This document shows positions 21,611 to 32,048 of a stretch of 64,000 nt of DNA, piece after piece. The stretch covers positions 31,971,452 to 32,035,451 of the forward strand of contig CM059972.1 in the NCBI GenBank assembly GCA_030490835.1, read 5' to 3'. The DNA is from Annona cherimola. Its lineage: Eukaryota; Streptophyta; Magnoliopsida; Magnoliales; Annonaceae. Under the pieces are notes generated by a model. It was not told the origin of the DNA. It searched no databases and was given only the letters and a program-made list of their open reading frames with translations. Position numbers and translations under genes: made by a program. Positions within the stretch are counted from its first letter, which is position 1. Each line of letters starts with the position of its first letter.

Positions 21611-23509
21611 ATGATGACCCCCAGCGAGGAAGACCTCTTAGGTGAGGAGCTCCAAACAATGACCCTCTCAGCCAGCGCAATAAGGAACATTGATCCCGGT
21701 ACGGAGGATGTTGTCCTCTGTTCGGTGTGGACATCAAAGTCCTATAACAGAGAGCATTTCTTCTCATCCATGCGCAGATTGTGGAGGACTCGTGGCAATT
21801 TTGTATTTACGGAGTTGGGGGAGAACCTGTACCGCATTGCTTTCTCGACACGAACGGACCAAACTCGCATCCTAGGGGGCAGACCGTGGCTCTTTGAGAG
21901 AAATATTGTTTTGCTTCAAGATCTGCATACGGAGGTGTTGGCTGCTCAAGTTGTGCTTGTTGAAACGCCTATGTGGGTGCATGTTGTTGGGGTACCGTAC
22001 CTAATTGATAAAAATCAATTGGGGCAGCGCATTGGAAGCTCCTTCGAGAAATTGCATGAAGTTGTTGTAGATAAAAAGAACCTCAAATTGTTGGTCACTG
22101 TAAACTACTTGTTGCCGTTGAGGAGAGGGATCTTCATCCAAGTGGCCTCACAGCTTAAGCGATGGGTTAGCTTCCAATATGAAAAGCTCCCAACTTTCTG
22201 TTTCTATTGTGGGGTCATGGGGCATGCGCACAAAGACTGTCCCGAGCTAGCTAATAAGGAAGAGAAAGTCTGTGAAGCTGACATGAAGTACATCAATTGT
22301 TTGCGGGTGGGGACCAGGCCAATGACAATCCGCGTTCAGTCACATTATGGGAACCGTGTGGCACCTATGAAGTACTTTGGTGAGACAGGCGACATCCATA
22401 GGGAACTACCCACAGGCAATGCGGGTGACTCAAGGGATGCTACCATGGGAGAGCAGCAGCAAATTGGGGCAGTCCATCTGCCACCTGAAGATTTGATCCC
22501 GTTCAGCAGTGAGGATCCTCCATTGGCACATTGCTTAGTGCCGGTTGGCGCTTCTCAGCACCATACTGTTGGCGCTCATCAAGTCCCATTAAATTGTCTG
22601 AACCCAGCCGATTCATGCCTGGAAAGTCTTAGCAGTCGGGATGCCCAATCGAACCATTGGTCGGGGTCGGCGGCTGATGCTCAGAACCTTGCTGACGGCC
22701 ACAACACGCTGCCAATGGACCCTGGTAATGCTGTTTTCCAGCAAGCCTCAATACTGAGTCCTTCCGTGAATGCCAGTGATGTGTGTGATTCCTGGCAGAA
22801 GGACCAGATTCTGCCAAGCTACGGTGGTGATGCATGCGGGCGATATGATCAGCCAGCTCCATGCCCAGATGTGTTGCATGATGGACTCCAGTGCATCATG
22901 AATGCTGGCCTGAGTGATGGGGCGGAATCCATGGGCACGAAGTCAGGCCTTTACAAGTCTGACGCCTCTATGGAGGGAGGCGGTTCAATGCGGGAACACA
23001 ACCAGAGTATGCTAGTAGCAGCGCCCTCATCTAGTGAGCCTTCAAAGCCCGGTTCCCATACAGAAACCTACCATCTGATGGCGTGTCCAGCCTGGGAGGG
23101 CGGCAACCAGCGGCGCGGGTCTTCACAGCAAGAACATGATTCAAAGCAAGATACGCAGCAAGTGGCTGCTGAAGAAACTTTGATAAGTGATCAGCCTCCT
23201 CATCATACCAGCGTTGGTAACCAATTAAAAGACTCCCAAAATCAGGTACATATGGGTATGGGGCAGTGTGAGAGGGATGAGACTACTCCAAAACCAAAGG
23301 GAACGTGGAAAAGGCTGGCAAGGGGTGTGAATGAAGGGGGTCTCTCAGACGCTCATGGTAGGATGGAGATTGTGGGCCAATCTGATGTAACCAACAAAAG
23401 AGGCCAGTGCAGTTCCCCCGAGGAGTGTGGCCAGTGCACCAAAAGGGCGAAAGCAGGCGACATTATGGAGGTGGTGACTGAGGGATGGCCTCAGTCCCAC
23501 CTCGGGTAA
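21611..23509 (+). CDS. LINE ORF1, nucleic-acid-binding protein (DUF4283, zinc knuckle)
   Basis: Starting at ATG 21611, the frame encodes 632 aa. The upstream open frame lies in the repeated 5'UTR and has no ATG of its own kind, so this start is preferred. The N-terminal DUF4283-like domain is seen in GRPWLFERNIVLLQ and the WVHVVGVPYL stretch. It is followed by a CCHC knuckle, CFYCGVMGHAHKDC, near residue 205. The C-terminal two-thirds is long, low in structure and rich in Gln, Ser, His and Gly. ORF1 proteins coat LINE RNA. The frame is uninterrupted and ends 1 bp before the ORF2 frame begins in earnest. Confidence 0.9.
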   Translation: MMTPSEEDLLGEELQTMTLSASAIRNIDPGTEDVVLCSVWTSKSYNREHFFSSMRRLWRTRGNFVFTELGENLYRIAFSTRTDQTRILGGRPWLFERNIVLLQDLHTEVLAAQVVLVETPMWVHVVGVPYLIDKNQLGQRIGSSFEKLHEVVVDKKNLKLLVTVNYLLPLRRGIFIQVASQLKRWVSFQYEKLPTFCFYCGVMGHAHKDCPELANKEEKVCEADMKYINCLRVGTRPMTIRVQSHYGNRVAPMKYFGETGDIHRELPTGNAGDSRDATMGEQQQIGAVHLPPEDLIPFSSEDPPLAHCLVPVGASQHHTVGAHQVPLNCLNPADSCLESLSSRDAQSNHWSGSAADAQNLADGHNTLPMDPGNAVFQQASILSPSVNASDVCDSWQKDQILPSYGGDACGRYDQPAPCPDVLHDGLQCIMNAGLSDGAESMGTKSGLYKSDASMEGGGSMREHNQSMLVAAPSSSEPSKPGSHTETYHLMACPAWEGGNQRRGSSQQEHDSKQDTQQVAAEETLISDQPPHHTSVGNQLKDSQNQVHMGMGQCERDETTPKPKGTWKRLARGVNEGGLSDAHGRMEIVGQSDVTNKRGQCSSPEECGQCTKRAKAGDIMEVVTEGWPQSHLG

Positions 23510-23510
23510 C

Positions 23511-26500
23511 GTGGCCACCCTTGCTTGGAACTGTCGTGGGCTTGGGAACCCACGGGCAATTTGTTGCCTCCTCGACATGGTCAGGAATCAAGGTCCCAAT
23601 CTTGTCTTTCTCTGTGAAACAAAACGCATGGTTAGGGAGATGGAGGGAATTAGGAGAAAGCTGAATTTTGACTCTTGCTTCGCTGTGGATCCGGTTGCTA
23701 GAAGCGGTGGCTTAGCTCTTTTGTGGAATAATTCTCAGCCTGCTAAAATTTTGAGCTTCTCTGCGCACCATATCCATGCGGATTTTTTGGGGTGGCTATT
23801 TACAGGGTTTTATGGTCATCCGGTCTCTCAGCACCGTCATCTTGGTTGGCAAATGCTGGAGCAACTGAAAGGTGGCCCAAATGATCGATGGCTTGTTTTG
23901 GGGGACTTTAATGAGGTTATGGGACACTCAGAATATCTTAGCCACAGGAGGCGGTCCCAGACCCAAATGGACCTTTTTTGTGATGCAGTGGACAGTTGCA
24001 ATCTCATGGACTTGGGCTTCGTGGGTCATCCCACGACTTGGAGTAACAATCGAAGGGGTGCTCAAAGGGTGGAAGCTCGGCTAGACAGGGGATTAGCGAC
24101 ACCTGAATGGTTATCTCTATATCCTTTTGCCAAACTCTCCCATTTGTCGGCGGCTATTTCAGATCACTGCCCACTGCTTCTGTTGCTGGATTCGAGGAAA
24201 GCTAGGAAGAGACCCCCAAGGGAATTTCGCTACGAACTATTTTGGGCTAGAGATAAAGAAGCACACCGCATTGTGCAGCAAGTGTGGGATTCGAATCCCC
24301 TCGTTTCTGTTCCTCCTTCGGATCTCATGGAATGGAAGATCGCCAATTGCGGCAAAGCGCTTTCCAAATGGAATAGGCTCAAGCGGGGGAATTTAAGGCA
24401 ATCAATTGCGAGGAACCAAAAAGTACTGCACTCCCTTTTGTCTCAAAGCCCTTCTGATCTAAGAGATGACCAAATCCAGAAAACAAAAGCCGAGATAAAC
24501 TTGTTACTTCAAGATGAGGAACAAATGTGGAGGCAACGTGCGAAAGCCCATTGGCTCCATGCTGGGGACAAAAACACGAGATTCTTCCACCGATTGGCAT
24601 TGAACCGAAGACGTGTGAATTCCATTGAGGCTCTCCAAGACCAACAGGGCCAGTGGGTTTCAAATCAAGATCAGTTACAAGACCTTGCCCTCAACCACTT
24701 CATTGACATTTTCTCTTCCTCAAGGCCTTCGGAGGCGTCGTGGGTCCAAAGGTTGATAACTAGGAGGATCTCCTCTTTTCAGAGAGATAACTTGATAAGG
24801 CCCCTGGCCTTCGAGGAAGTGGCATCTGCTGTCAAGGTGATGGGCCCTACTAAGGCCCCGGGGCCAGATGGGATGTCAGCGGGTTTCTTCCAGAAACATT
24901 GGAGTACTGTGGGCCAGGATATCTTCCGCTGGTGCAAACGGTTCATGGAGACTGTCAACCCAACTGCCCAAGTTTCCCAATTGCAATCAGTCAACTCAAC
25001 TACTCTGGTTTTGATTCCTAAACAGGCTGGGGCTCAAAATTTGTCCCATTTCCGCCCCATTAGCCTCTGCAATGTAATATATAAGATCTTGGCTAAAATT
25101 TTGGCGAATAGACTCAAAATGTGCCTTCATGAAGTTGTTAGTGAGCAGCAGAGCGCCTTTGTCCCAAATCGCCTGATTACTGATAATATGTTGGTGGCCT
25201 ATGAAGCCGTTCACTACCTTCGCAAATGTCAGGGCAGGAAACGGAAAGAGTTGGCTATTAAATTGGACATGTCAAAGGCGTATAACCGCATTGAGTGGCA
25301 GTTTCTTCTAACGGTCATGGATGCAATGAACTTCGGCCAGACATGGATTAACTGGATTATGAGTTGTGTCACGTCCGTGTCCTACCGTATCAATGTCAAC
25401 GGCTTCAAGACGAGGTTCTTCCAGCCAGAGAGGGGTCTTCAACAGGGAGACCCGCTCTCCCCTTACCTGTTCATTCTGTGCACTGAAGGCTTTTCTGTTC
25501 TGATTTCTGATGCGGCGGCCCGAGCGAGTATTCATGGAATCAAAATTAACCCTCATGGGCCTACCCTTACCCACCTATTGTTTACAGATGATGCTATCAT
25601 TTTCCTGCGGGCCTCTGCCTCTGATATCGGCTGCTTCCTGGATATTCTTCGCCAATATTCTGAATCCTCGGGGCAGGTGGTAAATGTGGCTAAGACATCT
25701 GTCTTTTTTAGCTCCAATATTGATACTGGTGCAAGGGAGGATATCTTTACTCGATTGGGGGCTTCTGGCAATGAGTTGATGAATTACCTTGGACTTCCGG
25801 CATGGTTGGGAAGATCTAAAAGGAATATGTTTAAGGGCTTGAATGAGAGGATTTGGCGCAAAGTTCAGGGGTGGAAGGGGAAACTTCTCTCTTGGGGTGG
25901 TAAGGAGGTGTTAATCAAAGTTGTGGCTCAGGCAATCCCGACATATACCATGAGTATTTTCCTCCTACCAAAATCCTTCTGCTCTGAACTCAATGTCATG
26001 TTAAGCAAGTTTTGGTGGGGAGAAATGGGTAGCAAACGGAAAATGAGTTGGGTAGCGTGGAAAGATATGTGCAAGACAAAGTTCTCGGGCGGGTTAGGTT
26101 TTCGGGACCTCAATGTCTTCAACTATGCCCTTCTTGCAAAACAAGCCTGGCGACTCTCATCGGTAACGACTTCCCTTTGCTTTCAGGTGCTTAAAGCCAG
26201 ATACTTCCTGAATGGGGATATCTGGAGCTGTAGTGCTAAACCATCCGACTCTTTTACATGGAAAAGTATTTTGGGGGCGAGGGACATGATCAAGGTTGGG
26301 TGCAAATGGCGAATTGGAAACGGGAGTCGTGTGCGTTTCTTCAAGGACGAATGGGTTGAGCCCATGTTCACAAAAGCTGGCCCCCTACCATCATCTATCT
26401 CTGAAGATGTTAAAGTTAGCCATTTTATCTGTGCGGCCTCGTCCACATGGATTAAAGACCGCATTCTGGTGGTAGCTGGGGATGAGGGGTGGCGCATTAT

Positions 26501-27555
26501 CAACCAGGCCCCCCCCTTCCCCCTCACAAGAGGACACGATCTATTGGAAGTTTGAACCTCGCGGGGTCTTTTCTGTTAAATCGGCCTACAGAGTTCTTAG
26601 CTCGGGAGATGGAAGCTCTCCTCACTCCCTCATTTTTAAGGCAATCTGGCGGACAAAACTTCCAAGCAAGATCCTTGTCTTTGGTTGGAGGCTATTCAGG
26701 GATAGGCTCCCGACTCTCCGGAATCTTCAACAGCGAGGTATTGATATTGACCCAAAATGCTTGTTTTGCAGGTCTGGAATGGAGGACTCCGATCATCTAT
26801 TTTTGGACTGTGAGCTAACTAAAGGGATTTTGTTCTGGATCGCAAGGAGGATTGTTCTCCTGGCCACGGTCCAGGAATTAATCACCTCTCTTGTTCAAAA
26901 TCAGCGGGCGGACGACCTGTGCCTTTTCATCACCTGCTGCTGGAAGATATGGTTTTTGCGAAACTCTTTCAAGATTGACGGGCTGAAGCCGGATTTTCTA
27001 AATGTTCTCAATTGGTGTAAGGAGTATCTGGAGGAACATCGCAGAGCCTCTCCCCTCATCTTAGCAGGCGCTTTTGATAGGCCCCTGTTTTCCAGATGGT
27101 CTAAACCTCCGGTTGGAGTTTTGAAGCTTAATGTTGACGCGCGCATGCATCATACGAACTTAGCATTGGGCTTCGCTGCGGTAATACGCGATTGGAGGGG
27201 AGCCTTTGTTGCGGCGAAAAGATGGCGCCGGGATGGCTGCATGGAACCATTGCTTATGGAGGCACACGCTTTTCTTCTTGGTGTATCGTGGGGATTGGAC
27301 TCTAACCTGCCTGCTCTGCAAATCGAAACCGATTCGCTCCTTCTGGTCGACATGCTTATGACCGATGGTCCCATTCCCTCTCCTGTTGGGAATGTGATCA
27401 GCGAAATCAAGTTTATGTTATCTCCCTCTAATTCTGTAACTGTCCATCATGTCCTTAGACAGGGGAATGCTGTGGCACATGCCTTAGCTGATATTATCTC
27501 TGTATCCTCTGTAGATCAACAAGTTTGGTGGGGTACCCCCCCACAAGCTTTATAG
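23511..27555 (+). pseudogene. LINE ORF2: endonuclease, reverse transcriptase, RNase H; one frameshift
   Basis: The first frame (to 26555) has APE endonuclease motifs WNCRGLGN, FLCETK, LGDFNEV and SDHCPLL. Reverse transcriptase motifs follow: RPISLCNVIYKILAKILANR, AFVPNRLITDN, LDMSKAYNRIEW, GLQQGDPLSPYLF and the active site FTDDAIIF (Thr where FADD is usual). The second frame (from about 26510 to 27555) has a zf-RVT region (FSVKSAYRVL, CLFCRSGMEDSDHLFLDC) and an RVT_3-type RNase H (LNVDARMH...RDWRGAF, METEAHAF-like LLMEAHAFLLG, HVLRQGNAVAHALAD). The frames meet at a C-run (about 26508-26520), so one indel there breaks the protein; a sequencing error is possible. There is no ATG at the expected start: the stop of ORF1 is followed by GTG, and the first in-frame ATG is codon 23. 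Confidence 0.9.
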
Positions 27556-28199
27556 GAAAAAATTTGTATATATAATTTTTTGGCAATGAAAGCTTCTGGA
27601 TCATCCTATCCCCCCTCCTTTCCAGGTGATTAGGGGCGTGGGATACGGTGCTTCCTTTCTCAAAAAAATTCCTTCTATATATATATAATGTTCTATAAAT
27701 TCATTTTGTACTCATAACATTTCATCTTAAATTCCTCTAATGTTCATACCATTAATACAATCGTTATCTACTATATTAAAAAGATAATTTTTCTCATTCA
27801 AAATTTTCTAATTGATACCATTCAACCTTACTATGACTCAAGTAATGATAGTAAATTATTAATATGTGACATTAAATGATTCAAGAGTTGTGTTAAGGTT
27901 GAATTATTTTAATTAGGAAAATTTTAGGAGGATAAATTCGTCTTTTCAATAGAATATATAAACGGTTGTGTTAAAATCGTAGGCATAATAGAAATTTAGG
28001 ATAAAATGTTTTTGGCATAAAAGGATTTTATGAAACGTTATGGGTATAGGAATTATGTGTAAATGTTAGAGCATAAAAGAAGTTCTCCCTTAGATATTCG
28101 ATAGACTATTATATGAAAAAATTGTAAAAATGTCTCAAGACGCCGAATTATAATACAAATTTGAGATGTTGAAAAAAGTACATCAAAAAGACATGGGGT

Positions 28200-28365
28200 G
28201 CACTATATATATATATTATGTATTAAGTTTTAACCTGTTTTCAAAAAAATGTAAAACTTAATATATATATATATATATATGCTAAATGAACTTAGATTAA
28301 TAGCTTGATAAAAAATAATAAAAATGAGTTTTTACATCCGAGTGTACTGGAAAACAATCCATCAA
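28200..28365. mobile_element. Partial family A MITE (right half) with (AT)n
   Basis: The words gtaaaacttaatatata...ctaaatgaacttagattaatag...aaaatgagtttttacatccgagtgtactgg match the right half of family A. The left half is missing or replaced by AT repeats. Confidence 0.45.
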
Positions 28366-28534
28366 TCAAATTCCCTATTTTCTTATTGCTACTAAGCTAT
28401 CTTCTAAATCATTAATATTTTTTTTCTAAATATTTAATTACTCTATGTAATTTATCCTTACCATTTTATGAATTTATGACACACATTATTTTACGTCTCC
28501 CTGACCCCTTCAACAATATAATCCATCTTATGTT

Positions 28535-30197
28535 TGTTGGAAACAATGTTCCAAACAAAACAAATTGAACAAAGCATAAGTTTTGATGATTAAACAAAGA
28601 CTAATTTGAGTATATATATATAGTATACTAATGAGTTTGCCAAGTGTTTAAGGAAAACAAAGAAGTCAAGTCGATTACCAAGTCGACTTGGACTTCGACT
28701 TGGGGTGAAGTCGATACCTAAGTCGACTTCACAAGCGACTTCAAATGGAAAAAGGTAGATAGCTTTGAAAATAGAAAACAAGCATGTGAAGTCGCAGGCC
28801 AAGTCGACTCCAGGTGCGACTTAGGAAATCAAGTCGCAGACGAAGTCGACTCCAGCATCGACTTGGAGTATCCAGAGTTGAAAAAGTGGAAACGGACATA
28901 ACGAAGTCGCAGGCGAAGTCGACTCCAGGTGCGACTTGGGCGAAGTCGCAGACGAGGTCGACTCCAACTTCGACTTGAGGAGTTCAGACTTGAAGATTGA
29001 AGTTTCAAGCTTATTCCAAGGATCCATTTGGACTTTATCAAATCCAAATAGGATGCAAAGTTCATTCTCAAAAAGCAACTGAAGTTTCTTGAAGATCAAA
29101 AGCTAAGATTCATATTCAAAGTTCAAATCAAGTCTATCAAGTCCAAAGCTAATCTTCAAGCTTATTTCAAATGAAGCAATACCCAAGTCATGAAGACCAT
29201 TTTTACAAAGTTCAAGCCAGTTCAAGAAGATCAAGGTATTTTCAACAAAACCCGAGCCAAGTCGCAAGTCAAGTCGACTTCAGGTTCGACTTGAGTCGAA
29301 GTCTGAAAGCCAAGTCGACCCAAGACTCGGACTTGGAAATCTGAAGAACTGGAGTCGCACACGAGGTCGACTCCAGGTGCGACTTGGAAGCCAAGTCGCA
29401 GGCCAAGTCGACTCCATCTTGGATTTGGGTATAACGTTCGAATTTTCGAACGTTGGAGTTCATTTATTGCGCGCCAACCACCTCTACAACGTTCAAATCC
29501 TTCTCTTTCTATATAAGGACCCTCAAATGAACTTGAAAACATACAAGAACATTACAAGACACTACTATATACTCTACAAAGTCCAAAGAGAGAAAAGAAG
29601 ATCTAGAAAGGAATCCTATTTGCTTTTCTCCATTTCTGAGTGGCCCATATACATTCTAAAGAAGAAGAGAGCTTCAGGTTGCAAGCTGCTTCATCAAGAA
29701 TCATCCAAGCTGCTTCTGAATTCTTCCTCGAGCTCAAACTTGTCTACACATCATTGTAAAGTGTAGATTTCTTTGTTGTTTCATTTATTTGTGATTGAAC
29801 TTGATCTAGTTTGAGGAACTAGGATCAAGTGTATGCTAAGTAGTGTGTGATTGGAGTGAGACTCATCACCTACTTGAGCAGTGTGTTATATGCCCCCTAG
29901 AGCTAGAATCTAGAAGAGAGCAGTGGCTCTAATTGTATTGAGAGAATACAATAGTGGAACCCAAGTCACAAGGAGTGTGAGCTTGGAAGAGTGGAGTAGG
30001 GAGGTTGCCCGAACCACTATAAAAATCTTGTGTGTTTGATTTATTTATCTGCTCTCTACATTATATTGCTTTCCATTTCGATTCTTCATTAAGGGGACTG
30101 GATTAGTCCGGGGTTAAGTTTCTGTTTAAGTTATAAATTTTTAAATACCCAATTCACCCCTCCCCTCTTGGGTTTTGCCATTAACTCGGGACCAACA
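28535..30197 (+). repeat. 5' LTR of the copia element
   Basis: Starts tgttggaaac and ends gggaccaaca, 1663 bp. A TATA box (tctatataagg, about 29508-29518) places transcription start near 29540, so U3 is about 1 kb. Two clusters of GTCGAC-centred motifs lie upstream of the TATA box. The sequence from 29540 on ends in the T-rich stretch before PBS. Confidence 0.97.
28650..29420 (+). promoter_or_regulatory. Clustered palindromic GTCGAC motifs in U3
   Basis: About ten GTCGAC hexamers occur in two clusters (about 28690-28960 and 29270-29410), most within aagtcgactccaggtgcgact or close variants. Neighbouring half-sites (aagtcgcag / tgcgactt) are inverted, so short hairpins are possible. They lie 90-850 bp upstream of the TATA box. 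The same motif family fills the solo LTR and the leader before ORF3. A regulatory role is inference. Confidence 0.5.
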
Positions 30198-30199
30198 AG

Positions 30200-30211
30200 T
30201 GGTATCAGAGC
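30200..30211 (+). other. Primer binding site (initiator Met-tRNA type)
   Basis: tggtatcagagc follows the 5' LTR after 2 bp. This is the standard plant retrotransposon primer site complementary to the 3' end of initiator methionine tRNA. Confidence 0.95.
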
Positions 30212-30245
30212 GGTTCTTTGAGTTTACCAAAGAGATCTTATTAAT

Positions 30246-32048
30246 ATGGCATCCCAATCTACTTCCGTTCCCGCATTTGCTGAAGGCCAATCCTTTACAA
30301 GGCCACCGTTGTTTGATAGGAGCAATTTTGGATATTGGAAGCTTCGTATGAAGCAACTCATCATGGCTACCGACATGGATTCTTGGATTGCTATCCAAGA
30401 TGGAGTAACCTTGCCTACCGATGAAAGAGCTTCCAAATGGACCGATGAGGAAGTAAGAATTGTTAAGAGCAACGCCAAAGCTATGAACTCTTTATTTTGT
30501 GCTCTTACTGCTTCTGAATATGATAGAGTATCCTCTTGCTTAACCGCCAAAGAAATATGGGATACGCTAACCTCTATCTATGAAGGAACTTCTCAAGTCC
30601 AAGGGACGAGAAGAAATATTTTGATTGGAGAATTGGAAAACTTTAGAATGCTAGATAGAGAAAACATTTCTGAAATGTTTGCTAGATTCTCTAAAATTAC
30701 TAATGCTCTAAAAGGTCTTGGAAAGGCTATATCTGAATCTGAGCAGGTCATGAAGATCTTAAGAGCTCTACCCGAATCATGGACTCCAAAGATCACTGCA
30801 ATAGAAGAAGCCAAGGACCTTAACACTCTAAAGCTTGAAGAATTAATTAGCTCACTCATGTCGCATGAGCTAATCAAGAGAAGAAATGAAGATCAACACA
30901 GGGGCAAAAGAGCAATTGCTTTGAAAGCCGCACAAGACACAGATGACTCCTCTTCTTCTCAAAACGACGACGAAATCGCCCTACTCACAAAATGTTTCAG
31001 AAAATTTGTGAGGAAAGGCAAAAATTTCAGAAGCTTCAAGGATAGAACTCCCAGAGAAAAGAAGAAAGAATCAACCAAATGCTATTGATGCGGTGGTTCG
31101 GGACATATGTAAGCTCAATGTCCAACTCCCGAAGAAAGCAAAGTAAAAGAACAAAGAAAAGATCGAGGGGACAATAAGAGATTCCAAAGATACAAAGGAA
31201 GAGGCATGTACGTGAATGACGAGGAATCTACAACGAGTAACTCCTCAACCGATGAAATCGAAGTAGAAGAATGTGCAAGAATCTGCTGCATGACACAAAT
31301 CGAGCAAGAAGAACAAACTACCTCAACAAAATGCACAAGTAATGAAGAGGTAAGTTCCAAACTCTTCCATTCTAAATCAAGTTATTCTTCTTTTCAAGAA
31401 TGCCTCAAATGTACTGAATTAAAAGAACTACAAACTGCATATGATTCATTATATGAAGAAATGAAGAAATTAGGAAGCAAGTTTACAATTAAGAAAAGAC
31501 AATGTGATGCAGTAATAATTGTAAATGGTAAACTTGCAGAGAAATTAGACAAAATGAAAGAAGAAAATGATTTGCTGAAAAAGGAGAACGAATCATTAAA
31601 GGAATCATTAGCTAAGTTCTCTAATCCAGGAGAAAGTGTTAAAATGTTTCTGAATATGACCTCCCAAACACATAAAAGAGGTCTTGGATATCATACATTT
31701 GAGCAGGGAGAAAGTAGTAAATCAAATGTGCAAACACTTGAGATATATCAAACTAAAAGGGCATCTATATACAAGCCACAAAAAAAAAACTTTAAGTGGA
31801 CTAGAAGACCGACGATTGAATCATTGCATACTTGGAGGTCTACTCCAAGATTACCTATGGCTTGTAATTTCTGCAATAAAATGGGTCATAAAACTTACAA
31901 ATGTAATTTTAAGAAATTATATGACCGTGGTGCAAAATTAGTTTGGGTTCCAAGGAACACAAGATTTGAACTTTCCAAGTTAGAACAACAAAGATTGATT
32001 TACATTACTAACCCAAATGGACCCATAAAATGGGTACCAAGGAGATAA
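30246..32048 (+). pseudogene. gag: copia gag with two premature stops in the first zinc knuckle
   Basis: The frame starts at ATG 30246. The N-terminal half has the UBN2/retrotransposon gag domain (PPLFDRSNFGYWKLRMKQLI, SASEYDRVSSCLTAKEIWDTL, ENISEMFARFSKITNAL). The first knuckle, C-Y-stop-C...G-H...C, carries TGA at 31086-31088 and TAA at 31110-31112, both in the gag frame. Beyond them the same frame stays open to TAA 32046-32048. It includes a Lys/Glu-rich coiled-coil stretch and an intact second knuckle CNFCNKMGHKTYKC. The total of about 600 codons fits the large Sirevirus gag. Either a truncated gag of 280 aa is made or the copy depends on other copies for gag. Confidence 0.9.

Larger units (their letters stand above)
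21232..27666 (+). mobile_element. LINE retrotransposon (L1-type with RNase H), near full length, 15-bp TSD
   Basis: About 6.4 kb lies between identical aattccttctatata copies at 21217-21231 and 27667-27681. It contains a tandemly repeated 5' region, ORF1 (DUF4283 plus CCHC knuckle), ORF2 (endonuclease, reverse transcriptase, zf-RVT, RNase H) and a 3'UTR ending ctttctcaaaaaaa. The preserved target duplication indicates a fairly recent insertion, and the short A tail is normal for plant L1. ORF2 has a frameshift and a weak start, so the copy is probably inactive. Confidence 0.95.
21196..28080. mobile_element. Foldback element of family C, interrupted by the LINE
   Basis: The sequence left of the LINE (gctcataatgtttacccctaattcc, about 21198-21222) and the sequence near 28040-28075 (ggaattatgtgtaaatgttagagca) are inverted partners. 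The next inner words pair as well (cttaaattcc / ggataaaatg, attttctaattgatacc / aattaggaaaatttt). Without the LINE the element would be about 430 bp. Family relatives lie at 55050-55490 and 56745-57110. Confidence 0.6.

Noticed and set aside
28821..29542. Minus-strand ORFs in the copia LTRs (repeated at 37781-38502)
   Set aside because: They are translations of the GTCGAC repeat units of the LTR and recur identically in both LTRs; not genes.
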